NCBI GenBank assembly: GCA_947172415.1
Contig: OX359191.1
Location: 9,064,996 to 9,128,995, forward strand
Direction: 5' to 3'
Source of the DNA: Chondrosia reniformis
Taxonomy: Eukaryota; Porifera; Demospongiae; Chondrillida; Chondrillidae
Length of the DNA stretch: 64,000 nt
The notes beneath the pieces were generated by a model. That model saw only the letters and a program-made list of their open reading frames with translations. It was not told the DNA's origin and ran no database searches. The position numbers were made by a program, and so were the translations under genes. Below, piece after piece: positions 1 to 14,659 of the stretch (its first letter is position 1; every line of letters starts with the position of its first letter).

Positions 1-1355
1 TTGATGTTCACTCATATTTGCCCTATATCTCACAATACATTAAATTTGTATACAAGAATCTAATGTACATTTAGTGCTGTAGCTCTGTCAATTGGAAAGA
101 TGTGAAGCTGAAACTTGTTGTCAGCATTCACAGACATCCTTAAAGCATATCCAAAGAGTTTTACAAATTTTGATGTTCTATCATATTTGCCCTATCTCTC
201 ACCATACATTAAATTTGTATAGCAGAGTCTAATGTACATTTAGTGCTGTAACTCTGTCAATTGGAAAGATGTGAAGCTGAAACTTGTTGTCAGCATTCAC
301 AGACATCCTTAAAGCATATCCAAAGAGTTTTACAAATTTTGATGTTCACTCATATTTGCCCTATCTCTCACAATACATTAAATTTGTATAAAAGAATCTG
401 ATGTACATTTAGTGCTGTAACTCTGTCAATTGGAAAGATGTGAAGCTGAAACTTGTTGTCAGCATTCACAGACATCCTTAAAGCATATCCAAAGAGTTTT
501 ACAAATTTTGATGTTCACTCATATTTGCCCTATCTCTCACCATACATTAAATTTGTATACAAGAATCTAATGTACATTTAGTGCTGTAACTCTGTCAATT
601 GGAAAGATGTGAAGCTGAAACTTCTTGTCAACATTCACAGACATACATAAAGCATATCCAAAGAGTTTTACAAATTTTGATGTTCACTCATATTTGTCCT
701 ATCTCTCACCATACATTAAATTTGTATACAAGAATCTAATGTACATTTAGTGCTGTAGCTCTGTCAATTGGAAAGATGTTAAGCTGAAACTTGTTGTCAG
801 CATTCACAGACATCCTTAAAGCATATCCAAAGAGTTTTACAAATTTTGATGTTCACTCATATTTGCCCTATCTCTCACAATACATTAAATTGGTATAGCA
901 GAATCTAATGTACATTTAGTGCTGTAACTCTGTCAATTGGAAAGATGTGAAGCTGAAACTTGCTGTCAGCATTCACAGACATCCATAAAACATATCCAAA
1001 GAGTTTTACAAATTTTGATGTTCACTCATATTTGCCCTATCTCTCACCATACATTAAATTTGTATAGCAGAATCTAATGTACATTTAGTGCTGTAACTCT
1101 GTCAATTGGAAAGATGTGAAGCTGAAATTTCCTGTCAGCATTCACAGCTATCCTTAAAGCATATCCAAAGAGTTTTACAAATTTTAATGTTCACTCATAT
1201 TTGCCCTATATCTCACCATACTTTAAATTTGTATACAAGAATCTAATGTACATTTAGTGCCGTAACTCTGTCAATTGGAAAGATATGAAGCTGAAACCTC
1301 TTGGCTGTATGCACATATAGCTATACAGTATATACTGCTAGTTTTGTAAAATTTC

Positions 1356-2022
1356 AAAAAAGGATACCCGAGTTACTGCAGATCGAAAAATACCCTATTC
1401 TAAAGTATTGAAGATTCGCCAACCACAAGCGTTTTCATAGGCAATTACTTTATTTAAATAGAAGATAAAACCTTATAATAGTAGGCCTACCTGGACACAT
1501 CTCTATGGTGGTTGCGGTTCCCATAGAGGTTGGTAGCGCTTAGACTCTGAAGCTGTCTCCTAATCGGTTGGTGCCATAGAGACGTGCTCACCAATAATCC
1601 GGATTTCGGGGGGGTTCCACGTAATGTGGGATTGGCATCTGATATCTTAGGATTCATATGAGTCGGCCATATCGAGAAGAACTGGTTCTTCTCACGCAAG
1701 TGACACCCAAAGCTCAACTCGGCAGAGCGTTACCACCGATCCCGGCCTCTGAGCGTCGTGGATGGTAGCGTTCGGTATGGTCCAATTTTTTTCCTTTGGA
1801 GTTTCTTTAGCAGTCGATTGACGATTTTTCACTTTAGCGACATCCATATATTATAATATGGACAGATACTACTTCAAAACAATCAAGTATTACAGAGTGA
1901 ATATCCATGTGTATTAAAATCTTTAAAAGCGTTCTCGTCATTCAAAATATACATATAAAAGTACCGTATTTTCAATATTCCCTTCTCTAGGTCGGCCATT
2001 TATATTATTACGAAACTCCCGT
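1356..2022. repeat. Satellite-embedded unique element, copy 1
   Basis: About 667 bp of non-satellite sequence replaces part of a satellite unit. The left flank is a diverged satellite half ending in TTTTGTAAAATTTCAAA. The satellite resumes at CATTAAATTT. The element is GC-richer than its surroundings and has a poly-G run (about 1609-1616). The arm CTCTATGG (1501-1508) can pair with CCATAGAG at 1521-1528 or at 1574-1581. On the minus strand there is an AATAAA within ATTTAAATAAAGTAATTG (about 1443-1460) and a 76-codon frame (1717-1487) that lacks an ATG. I see no terminal inverted repeats, target-site duplication or transposase. I do not recognise the family. Confidence 0.75.
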
Positions 2023-2924
2023 ACATTAAATTTCTATACAAGAATCTAATGTACATTTAGTGCAATAACTCTGTCAATTGGAAAGATGTGAAGCTGAAAC
2101 TTCTTGTCAACATTCACAGACATACATAGAGCATATCCAAAGAGTTTTACAAATTTTGATGTTCACTCATATTTGTCCTACGTATCTCTCACCATACATT
2201 AAATTTGTATAGCAGAATCTAATGTACATTTAGTGCTGTAACTCTGTCAATTGGAAAGATGTGAAGCTGTAACTTGCTGTCAGCATTCACAGACATCCAT
2301 TAAACATATCCAAAGAGTTTTACAAATTTTGATGTTCACTCATATTTACCCTATATCTCACCATACATTAAATTTGTATACAAGAATCTAATGTACATTT
2401 AGTGCAATAACTCTGTCAATTGGAAAGATGTGAAGCTGAAACTTCTTGTCAACATTCACAGACATACATAAAACATATCCAAAGAGTTTTACAAATTTTG
2501 ATGTTCACTCATATTTGCCCTACGTATCTCTCACCATACATTAAATTTGTATAGCAGAATCTAATGTACATTTAGTGCTGTAACTCTGTCAATTGGAAAG
2601 ATGTGAAGCTGAAACTTGTTGTCAGCATTCACAGACATCCTTAAAGTATATCCAAAGAGTTTTACAAATTTTGATGTTCACTCATATTTGCCCTATCTCT
2701 CACCATACATTAAATTTGTATACAAGAATCTAATGTACATTTAGTGCTGTAACTCTGTCAATTGGAAAGATGTGAAGCTGAAACTTCTTGTCAACATTCA
2801 CAGACATACATAAAGCATATCCAAAGAGTTTTACAAATTTTGATGTTCACTCATATTTGCCCTATCTCTCACCATACATTAAATTTGTATACAAGAATCT
2901 AATGTACATTTAGTGCTGTAGCTC

Positions 2925-5480
2925 TGTCAATTGGAAAGATGTGAAGCTGAAACTTGTTGTCAACATTCACAGACATCCTTAAAGCATATCCAAAGAGTTT
3001 TACAAAATTTGATGTTCACTCATATTTGCCCTATCTCTCACCATACATTAAATTTGTATAGCAGAATCTAATGTACATTTAGTGCTGTAACTCTGTCAAT
3101 TGGAAAGATATGAAGCTGAAACTTGCTGTCAGCATTCACAGACATCCATAAAACATATCCAAAGAGTTTTGCAAATTTTGATGTTCACTCATATTTGCCC
3201 TATCTCTCACCATACATTAAATTTGTATACAAGAATCTAATGTACATTTAGTGCTGTAGCTCTGTCAATTGGAAAGATGTGAAGCTGAAACTTGTTGTCA
3301 GCATGCACAGACATCCTTAAAGCATATCCAAAGAGTTTTACAAATTTTGATGTTCACTCATATTTGCCCTATCTCTCACCATACATTAAATTTGTATAGC
3401 AGAATTTAATGTACATTTAGTGCTGTAACTCTGTCAATTGGAAAGATGTGAAGCTGAAACTTCTTGTCAACATTCACAGACATACATAAAGCATATCCAA
3501 AGAGTTTTACAAATTTTGATGTTCACTCATATTTGCCCTATCTCTCACAATACATTAAATTTGTATACAAGAATCTAATGTACATTTAGTGCTGTAACTC
3601 TGTCAATTGGAAAGATGTGAAGCTGAAACTTGTTGTCAGCATTCACAGACATCCTTAAAGCATATCCAAAGAGTTTTAAAAATTTTGATGTTCACTCATA
3701 TTTGCCCTATCTCTCACAATACATTAAATTTGTATAGCAGAATCTAATGTACATTTAGTGCTGTAACTCTGTCAATTGGAAAGATGTGAAGCTGAAACTT
3801 GCTGTCAGCATTCACAGACATCCATAAAACATATCCAAAGAGTTTTGCAAATTTTGATGTTCACTCATATTTGCCCTATCTCTCACCATACATTAAATTT
3901 GTATACAAGAATCTAATGTACATTTAGTGCTGTAGCTCTGTCAATTGGAAAGATGTGAAGCTGAAACTTGTTGTCAGCATTCACAGACATCCTTAAAGCA
4001 TATCCAAAGAGTTTTACAAATTTTGATGTTCACTCATATTTGCCCTATCTCTCACCATACATTAAATTTGTATAGCAGAATCTATTGTACATTTAGTTCA
4101 ATAACTCTGTCAATTGGAAAGATGTGAAGCTGAAACTTGTTGTCAGCATTCACAGACATACATAAAGCATATCCAAAGAGTTTTACAAATTTTTATGTTC
4201 ACTCATATTTGCCCTATCTCTCACCATACATTAAATTTGTATACAAGAATCTAATGTACATTTAGTGCTGTAGCTCTGTCAATTGGAAAGATGTGAAGCT
4301 GAAACTTGTTGTCAACATTCACAGACATCCTTAAAGCATATCCAAAGAGTTTTACAAAATTTGATGTTCACTCATATTTGCCCTATCTCTCACCATACAT
4401 TAAATTTGTATAGCAGAATCTAATGTACATTTAGTGCTGTCACTCTGTCAATTGGAAAGATATGAAGCTGAAACTTGCTGTCAGCATTCACAGACATCCA
4501 TAAAACATATCCAAAGAGTTTTGCAAATTTTGATGTTCACTCATATTTGCCCTATCTCTCACCATACATTAAATTTGTATACAAGAATCTAATGTACATT
4601 TAGTGCTGTAGCTCTGTCAATTGGAAAGATGTGAAGCTGAAACTTGTTGTCAGCATGCACAGACATCCTTAAAGCATATCCAAAGAGTTTTACAAATTTT
4701 GATGTTCACTCATATTTGCCCTATCTCTCACCATACATTAAATTTGTATAGCAGAATCTAATGTACATTTAGTGCTGTAACTCTGTCAATTGGAAAGATG
4801 TGAAGCTGAAACTTCTTGTCAACATTCACAGACATACATAAAGCATATCCAAAGAGTTTTACAAATTTTGATGTTCACTCATATTTGCCCTATCTCTCAC
4901 CATACATTAAATTTGTATACAAGAATCTAATGTACATTTAGTGCTGTAGCTCTGTCAATTGGAAAGATGTGAAGCTGAAACTTGTTGTCAGCATTCACAG
5001 ACATCCTTAAAGCATATCCAAAGAGTTTTACAAATTTTGATGTTCACTCATATTTGCCCTATCTCTCACAATACATTAAATTTGTATAGCAGAATCTAAT
5101 GTACATTTAGTGCTGTAACTCTGTCAATTGGAAAGATGTGAAGCTGAAACTTGCTGTCAGCATTCACAGACATCCATAAAACATATCCAAAGAGTTTTGC
5201 AAATTTTGATGTTCACTCATATTTGCCCTATCTCTCACCATACATTAAATTTGTATACAAGAATCTAATGTACATTTAGTGCTGTAGCTCTGTCAATTGG
5301 AAAGATGTGAAGCTGAAACTTGTTGTCAGCATTCACAGACATCCTTAAAGCATATCCAAAGAGTTTTACAAATTTTGATGTTCACTCATATTTGCCCTAT
5401 CTCTCACCATACATTAAATTTGTATAGCAGAATCTATTGTACATTTAGTTCAATAACTCTGTCAATTGGAAAGATGTGAA
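2925..5480. repeat. 1352-bp higher-order repeat (8 satellite units), two copies
   Basis: Private variants recur exactly 1352 bp apart. Examples are the ACAAAATTTGATG variant near 3003 and again near 4355, and the open-frame starts at 3945 and 5297. 1352 is 8 x 169, so a block of eight units was duplicated in tandem. The two blocks differ at a few positions. Confidence 0.85.
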
Positions 5481-7067
5481 GCTGAAACTTGTTGTCAGCA
5501 TTCACAGACATACATAAAGCATATCCAAAGAGTTTTACAAATTTTGATGTTCACTCATATTTGCCCTATCTCTCACCATACATTAAATTTGTATAGCAGA
5601 ATCTAATGTACATTTAGTGCTGTAACTCTGTCAATTGGAAAGATGTTAAGCTGAAACTTGTTGTCAGCATTCACAGACATCCTTAAAGCATATCCAAAGA
5701 GTTTTACAAATTTTGATGTTCACTCATATTTGCCCTATCTCTCACAATACATTAAATTTGTATGCAAGAATCTATTGTACATTTAGTTCAATAACTCTGT
5801 CAATTGGAAAGATGTGAAGCTGAAACTTGTTGTCAGCATTCACAGACATACATAAAGCATATCCAAAGAGTTTTACAAATTTTGATGTTCACTCATATTT
5901 GCCCTATCTCTCACCATACATTAAATTTGTATAGCAGAATCTAATGTACATTTAGTGCTGTAACTCTGTCAATTGGAAAGATGTGAAGCTGAAACTTGTT
6001 GTCAGCATTCACAGACATCCTTAAAGTATATCCAAAGAGTTTTACAAATTTTGATATTCACTCATATTTGCCCTATCTCTCACCATACATTAAATTTGTA
6101 TACAAGAATCTAATGTACATTTAGTGCTGTAACTCTGTCAATTGGAAAGATGTGAAGCTGAAACTTCTTGTCAACATTCACAGACATACATAAAGCATAT
6201 CCAAAGAGTTTTACAAATTTTGATGTTCACTCATATTTGTCCTATCTCTCACCATACATTAAATTTGTATAGCAGAATCTAATGTACATTTAGTGCTGTA
6301 GCTCTGTCAATTGGAAAGATGTTAAGCTGAAACTTGTTGTCAGCATTCACAGACATCCTTAAAGCATATCCAAAGAGTTTTACAAATTTTGATGTTCACT
6401 CATATTTGCCCTATCTCTCACCATACATTAAATTTGTATGCAAGAATCTATTGTACATTTAGTTCAATAACTCTGTCAATTGGAAAGATGTGAAGCTGAA
6501 ACTTGTTGTCAGCATTCACAGACATCCATAAAGCATATCCAAAGAGTTTTGCAAATTTTGATGTTCACTCATATTTGCCCTATCTCTCACCATACATTAA
6601 ATTTGTATAGCAGAATCTAATGTACATTTAGTGCTGTAACTCTGTCAATTGGAAAGATGTGAAGCTGAAACTTGTTGTCAGCATTCACAGACATCCTTAA
6701 AGTATATCCAAAGAGTTTTACAAATTTTGATGTTCACTCATATTTGTCCTATCTCTCACCATACATTAAATTTGTATACAAGAATCTAATGTACATTTAG
6801 TGCTGTAACTCTGTCAATTGGAAAGATGTGAAGCTGAAATTTCCTGTCAGCATTCACAGCTATCCTTAAAGCATATCCAAAGAGTTTTACAAATTTTAAT
6901 GTTCACTCATATTTGCCCTATATCTCACCATACTTTAAATTTGTATACAAGAATCTAATCTACATTTAGTGCCGTAACTCTGTCAATTGGAAAGATATGA
7001 AGCTGAAACCTCTTGGCTGTATGCACATATAGCTATACAGTATATCCTGCTAGTTTTGTAAAATTTC

Positions 7068-7734
7068 AAAAAAGGATACCCGAGTTACTGCAGATCGAAA
7101 AATACCCTATTCTAAAGTATTGAAGATTCGCCAACCACAAGCGTTTTCATAGGCAATTACTTTATTTAAATAGAAGATAAAACCTTATAATAGTAGGCCT
7201 ACCTGGACACATCTCTATGGTGGTTGCGGTTCCCATAGAGGTTGGTAGCGCTTAGACTCTGAAGCTGTCTCCTAATCGGTTGGTGCCATAGAGACGTGCT
7301 CACCAATAATCCGGATTTCGGGGGGGTTCCACGTAATGTGGGATTGGCATCTGATATCTTAGGATTCATATGAGTCGGCCATATCGAGAAGAACTGGTTC
7401 TTCTCACGCAAGTGACACCCAAAGCTCAACTCGGCAGAGCGTTACCACCGATCCCGGCCTCTGAGCGTCGTGGATGGTAGCGTTCGGTATGGTCCAATTT
7501 TTTTCCTTTGCAGTTTCTTTAGCAGTCGATTGACGATTTTTCACTTTAGCGACATCCATATATTATAATATGGACAGATACTACTTCAAAACAATCAAGT
7601 ATTACAGAGTGAATATCCATGTGTATTAAAATCTTTAAAAGCGTTCTCGTCATTCAAAATATACATATAAAAGTACCGTATTTTCAATATTCCCTTCTCT
7701 AGGTCGGCCATTTATATTATTACGAAACTCCCGT
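7068..7734. repeat. Satellite-embedded unique element, copy 2
   Basis: Nearly identical to copy 1 and offset by exactly 5712 bp. Both satellite junctions are in the same places, so this copy spread with its satellite flanks rather than by independent insertion. It differs at a few bases, for example TTTGCAGTTTC where copy 1 has TTTGGAGTTTC. Confidence 0.75.
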
Positions 7735-10700
7735 ACATTAAATTTCTATACAAGAATCTAATGTACATTTAGTGCAATAACTCTGTCAATTGGAAAGATG
7801 TGAAGCTGAAACTTCTTGTCAACATTCACAGACATACATAGAGCTGTCCAAAGAGTTTTACAAATTTTGATGTTCACTCATATTTGTCCTATCTCTCACC
7901 ATACATTAAATTTGTATAGCAGAATCTAATGTACATTTAGTGCTGTAACTCTGTCAATTGGAAAGATGTGAAGCTGAAACTTGGTGTCAGCATTCACAGA
8001 CATCCATAAAACATATCCAAAGAGTTTTGCAAATTTTGATGTTCACTCATATTTGCCCTATCTCTCACCATACATTAAATTTGTATACAAGAATCTAATG
8101 TACATTTAGTGCTGTAACTCTGTCAATTGGAAAGATGTGAAGCTGAAACTTCTTGTCAACATTCACAGACATATATAAAGCATATCCAAAAAGTTTTAAA
8201 AATTTTGATATTCACTCATATTTGTCCTATCTCTCACCATACATTAAATTTGTATAGCAGAATCTAATGTACATTTAGTGCTGTAGCTCTGTCAATTGGA
8301 AAGATGTGAAGCTGAAACTTGTTGTCAGCATTCACAGACATACATAAAGCATATCCAAAGAGTTTTACAAATTTTGATGTTCACTCATATTTGCCCTATC
8401 TCTCACAATACATTAAATTTGTATAGCAGAATCTAATGTACATTTAGTGCTATAACTCTGTCAATTGGAAAGATGTGAAGCTGAAACTTCTTGTCAGCAT
8501 TCACAGACATCCTTAAAGCATATCCAAAGAGTTTTACAAATTTTGATGTTCACTCATATTTGCCCTATCTCTCACCATACATTAAATTTGTATACAAAAA
8601 TCTAATGTACATTTAGTGCTGTAACTTTGTCAATTGGAAAGATGTGAAGCTGAAACTTCTTGTCAATATTCACAGACATACATAAAGCATATCCAAAGAG
8701 TTTTACAAATTTTGATGTTCACTCATATTTGCCCTATCTCTCACCATACATTAAATTTGTATGCAAGAATTTATTGTACATTTAGTTCAATAACTCTGTC
8801 AATTGGAAAGATGTGAAGCTGAAACTTGTTGTCAGCATTCACAGACATACATAAAGAATATCCAAAGAGTTTCACAAATTTTAATGTTCACTCATATTTG
8901 TCCTATCTCTCACCATACATTAAATTTGTATACAAGAATCTAATGTACATTTAGTGCTGTAACTCTGTCAATTGGAAAGATGTGAAGCTGAAACTTATTG
9001 TCAACATTCACAGACATCCTTAAAGCATATCCAAAGAGTTTTACAAATTTTGATGTTCACTCATATTTGCCCTATCTCTCACCATACATTAAATTTGTAT
9101 GCAAGAATCTATTGTACATTTAGTTCAATAACTCTGTCAATTGGAAAGATGTGAAGCTGAAACTTCTTGTCAGCATTCACAGACATACATAAAGCATATC
9201 CAAAGAGTTTTACAAATTTTAATGTTCACTCATATTTGCCCTATCACTCACCATACATTAAATTTGTATAGCAGAATCTAATGTACATTTAGTGCTGTAA
9301 CTCTGTCAATTGGAAAGATGTGAAGCTGAAACTTGCTGTCAGCATTCACAGACATACATAAAACATATCCAAAGAGTTTTACAAATTTTGATGTTCACTC
9401 ATATTTGCCCTATCTCTCACCATACATTAAATTTGTATACAAGAATCTAATGTACATTTAGTTGTGTAGCTCTATCAATTGGAAAGATGTGAAGCTGAAA
9501 CTTGTTGTCAGCATTCACAGCTATCCTTAAAGCATATCCAAAGAGTTTTGCAAATTTTGATGTTCACTCATAATTGCTCTATATCTCACCATACATTAAA
9601 TTTGTATACAAGAATCTAATGTACATTTAGTGCTGTAACTCTGTCAATTGGAAAGATGTGAAGCTGAAACTTGTTTTCAGCATTCACAGATATCTTTAAA
9701 GCATATCCAAAGTGTTTTACAAATTTTGATGTTCTATCATATTTGCCCTATCTCTCACCATATATTAAATTTGTATAGCAGAATCTAATGTACATTTAGT
9801 GCTGTAACTCTGTCAATTGGAAAGATGTGAAGCTGAAACTTGCTGTCAGCATTCACAGACATCCTTAAAGCATATCCAAAGAGTTTTACAAATTTTGATG
9901 TTCACTCATATTTGCCCTATCTCTCACCATACATTAAATTTGTATACAAGAATCTAATGTACATTTAGTGCTGTAACTTTGTCAATTGGAAAGATGTGAG
10001 GCTGAAACTTCTTGTCAATATTCACAGACATACATAAAGCATATCCAAAGAGTTTTACAAATTTTGATGTTCACTCATATTTGCCCTATCTCTCACCATA
10101 CTTTAAATTTGTATGCAAGAATCTATTGTACATTTAGTTCAATAACTCTGTCAATTGGAAAGATGTTAAGCTGAAACTTGTTGTCAGCATTCACAGACAT
10201 ACATAAAGAATATCCAAAGAGTTTCACAAATTTTAATGTTCACTCATATTTGTCCTATCTCTCACCATACATTAAATTTGTAGACAAGAATCTAATGTAC
10301 ATTTAGTGCTGTAGCTCTGTCAATTGGAAAGATGTGAAGCTGAAACTTGTTGTCAGCATTCACAGACATACATAAAGCATATCCAAAGAGTTTTACAAAT
10401 TTTGATGTTCACTCATATTTGCCCTATCTCTCACCATACATTAAATTTGTATGCAAGAATCTATTGTACATTTAGTTCAATAACTCTGTCAATTGGAAAG
10501 ATGTTAAGCTGAAACTTGTTGTCAGCATTCACAGACATCCTTAAAGCATATCCAAAGAGTTTTACAAATTTTGATGTTCACTCATATTTGCCCTATCTCT
10601 CACAATACATTAAATTTGTATGCAAGAATCTATTGTACATTTAGTTCAATAACTCTGTCAATTGGAAAGATGTGAAGCTGAAACTTGTTGTCAGCATTCA

Positions 10701-12267
10701 CAGACATCCATAAAGCATATCCAAAGAGTTTTACAAATTTTGATGTTCACTCATATTTGCCCTATCTCTCACCATACATTAAATTTGTATAGCAGAATCT
10801 AATGTACATTTAGTGCTGTAACTCTGTCAATTGGAAAGATGTGAAGCTGAAACTTGTTGTCAGCATTCACAGACATCCTTAAAGTATATCCAAAGAGTTT
10901 TACAAATTTTGATATTCACTCATATTTGCCCTATCTCTCACCATACATTAAATTTGTATACAAGAATCTAATGTACATTTAGTGCTGTAACTCTGTCAAT
11001 TGGAAAGATGTTAAGCTGAAACTTGTTGTCAGCATTCACAGACATACATAAAGCATATCCAAAGAGTTTTACAAATTTTGATGTTCACTCATATTTGCCC
11101 TATCTCTCACCATACATTAAATTTGTATACAAGAATCTAATGTACATTTAGTTGTGTAGCTCTATCAATTGGAAAGATGTGAAGCTGAAACTTGTTGTCA
11201 GCATTCACAGCTATCCTTAAAGCATATCCAAAGAGTTTTACAAATTTTGATGTTCACTCATATTTGCCCTATCTCTCACCATACATTAAATTTGTATGCA
11301 AGAATCTATTGTACATTTAGTTCAATAACTCTGTCAATTGGAAAGATGTGAAGCTGAAACTTGTTGTCAGCATTCACAGATATCCATAAAGCATATCCAA
11401 AGAGTTTTGCAAATTTTGATGTTCACTCATATTTGCCCTATCTCTCACCATACATTAAATTTGCATAGCAGAATCTAATGTACATTTAGTGCTGTAACTC
11501 TGTCAATTGGAAAGATGTGAAGCTGAAACTTGTTGTCAGCATTCACAGACATCCTTAAAGTATATCCAAAGAGTTTTACAAATTTTGATGTTCACTCATA
11601 TTTGTCCTATCTCTCACCATACATTAAATTTGTATACAAGAATCTAATGTACATTTAGTGCTGTAGCTCTGTCAATTGGAAAGATGTGAAGCTGAAACTT
11701 GTTGTCAGCATTCACAGACATCCTTAAAGCATATCCAAAGAGTTTTACAAATTTTGATGTTCACTCATATTTGCCCTATCTCTCACCATACATTAAATTT
11801 GTATAGCAGAATCTAATGTACATTTAGTGCTGTAACTCTGTCAATTGGAAAGATGTGAAGCTGAAACTTGTTGTCAGCATTCACAGACATCCATAAAACA
11901 TATCCAAAGAGTTTTGCAAATTTTGATGTTCACTCATATTTGCCCTATCTCTCACCATACGTACATTAAATTTGTATACAAGAATCTAATGTACATTTAG
12001 TGCTGTAACTCTGTCAATTGGAAAGATGTGAAGCTGAAATTTCCTGTCAGCATTCACAGCTATCCTTAAAGCATATCCAAAGAGTTTTACAAATTTTAAT
12101 GTTCACTCATATTTGCCCTATATCTCACCATACTTTAAATTTGTATACAAGAATCTAATCTACATTTAGTGCCGTAACTCTGTCAATTGGAAAGATATGA
12201 AGCTGAAACCTCTTGGCTGTATGCACATATAGCTATACAGTATATCCTGCTAGTTTTGTAAAATTTC

Positions 12268-12934
12268 AAAAAAGGATACCCGAGTTACTGCAGATCGAAA
12301 AATACCCTATTCTAAAGTATTGAAGATTCGCCAACCACAAGCGTTTTCATAGGCAATTACTTTATTTAAATAGAAGATAAAACCTTATAATAGTAGGCCT
12401 ACCTGGACACATCTCTATGGTGGTTGCGGTTCCCATAGAGGTTGGTAGCGCTTAGACTCTGAAGCTGTCTCCTAATCGGTTGGTGCCATAGAGACGTGCT
12501 CACCAATAATCCGGATTTCGGGGGGGTTCCACGTAATGTGGGATTGGCATCTGATATCTTAGGATTCATATGAGTCGGCCATATCGAGAAGAACTGGTTC
12601 TTCTCACGCAAGTGACACCCAAAGCTCAACTCGGCAGAGCGTTACCACCGATCCCGGCCTCTGAGCGTCGTGGATGGTAGCGTTCGGTATGGTCCAATTT
12701 TTTTCCTTTGCAGTTTCTTTAGCAGTCGATTGACGATTTTTCACTTTAGCGACATCCATATATTATAATATGGACAGATACTACTTCAAAACAATCAAGT
12801 ATTACAGAGTGAATATCCATGTGTATTAAAATCTTTAAAAGCGTTCTCGTCATTCAAAATATACATATAAAAGTACCGTATTTTCAATATTCCCTTCTCT
12901 AGGTCGGCCATTTATATTATTACGAAACTCCCGT
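12268..12934. repeat. Satellite-embedded unique element, copy 3
   Basis: Identical to copy 2 wherever I compared them, offset by 5200 bp with identical flanks. It belongs to the 5.2-kb segmental duplication. Confidence 0.75.
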
Positions 12935-14659
12935 ACATTAAATTTCTATACAAGAATCTAATGTACATTTAGTGCAATAACTCTGTCAATTGGAAAGATG
13001 TGAAGCTGAAACTTCTTGTCAACATTCACAGACATACATAGAGCTGTCCAAAGAGTTTTACAAATTTTGATGTTCACTCATATTTGTCCTATCTCTCACC
13101 ATACATTAAATTTGTATAGCAGAATCTAATGTACATTTAGTGCTGTAACTCTGTCAATTGGAAAGATGTGAAGCTGAAACTTGGTGTCAGCATTCACAGA
13201 CATCCATAAAACATATCCAAAGAGTTTTGCAAATTTTGATGTTCACTCATATTTGCCCTATCTCTCACCATACATTAAATTTGTATACAAGAATCTAATG
13301 TACATTTAGTGCTGTAACTCTGTCAATTGGAAAGATGTGAAGCTGAAACTTCTTGTCAACATTCACAGACATATATAAAGCATATCCAAAAAGTTTTAAA
13401 AATTTTGATATTCACTCATATTTGTCCTATCTCTCACCATACATTAAATTTGTATACAAGAATCTAATGTACATTTAGTGCTGTAGCTCTGTCAATTGGA
13501 AAGATGTGAAGCTGAAACTTGTTGTCAGCATTCACAGACATACATAAAGCATATCCAAAGAGTTTTACAAATTTTGATGTTCACTCATATTTGCCCTATC
13601 TCTCACAATACATTAAATTTGTATAGCAGAATCTAATGTACATTTAGTGCTATAACTCTGTCAATTGGAAAGATGTGAAGCTGAAACTTCTTGTCAGCAT
13701 TCACAGACATCCTTAAAGCATATCCAAAGAGTTTTGCAAATTTTGATGTTCACTCATATTTGCCCTATCTCTCACCATACATTAAATTTGTATACAAGAA
13801 TCTAATGTACATTTAGTGCTGTAACTTTGTCAATTGGAAAGATGTGAAGCTGAAACTTCTTGTCAATATTCACAGACATACATAAAGCATATCCAAAGAG
13901 TTTTACAAATTTTGATGTTCACTCATATTTGCCCTATCTCTCACCATACATTAAATTTGTATGCAAGAATTTATTGTACATTTAGTTCAATAACTCTGTC
14001 AATTGGAAAGATGTGAAGCTGAAACTTGTTGTCAGCATTCACAGACATACATAAAGAATATCCAAAGAGTTTCACAAATTTTAATGTTCACTCATATTTG
14101 TCCTATCTCTCACCATACATTAAATTTGTATACAAGAATCTAATGTACATTTAGTGCTGTAGCTCTGTCAATTGGAAAGATGTGAAGCTGAAACTTATTG
14201 TCAACATTCACAGACATCCTTAAAGCATATCCAAAGAGTTTTACAAATTTTGATGTTCACTCATATTTGCCCTATCTCTCACCATACATTAAATTTGTAT
14301 GCAAGAATCTATTGTACATTTAGTTCAATAACTCTGTCAATTGGAAAGATGTTAAGCTGAAACTTGTTGTCAGCATTCACAGACATCCTTAAAGCATATC
14401 CAAAGAGTTTTACAAATTTTGATGTTCACTCATATTTGCCCTATCTCTCACAATACATTAAATTTGTATGCAAGAATCTATTGTACATTTAGTTCAATAA
14501 CTCTGTCAATTGGAAAGATGTTAAGCTGAAACTTGTTGTCAGCATTTACAGACATACATAAAGCATATCCAAAGAGTTTTACAAATTTTGATGTTCACTC
14601 ATATTTGCCCTATCTCTCACCATACATTAAATTTGTATGCAAGAATCTATTGTACATTT

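Noticed and set aside
1490..1660. Partial resemblance of the insert to U1 snRNA (TACCTGG near a possible 5' end, TCCGGAT, AATGTGGGA)
   Set aside because: Spacing is longer than in U1, stem-loop order does not fit, and no clear Sm site follows at the right place. Matches are short enough to be chance.
1487..1717. A 76-codon minus-strand frame identical in four insert copies
   Set aside because: It begins with TTG, not ATG, and the copies are near-identical throughout, so conservation does not show selection. The diverged fifth copy breaks it. No family recognised.
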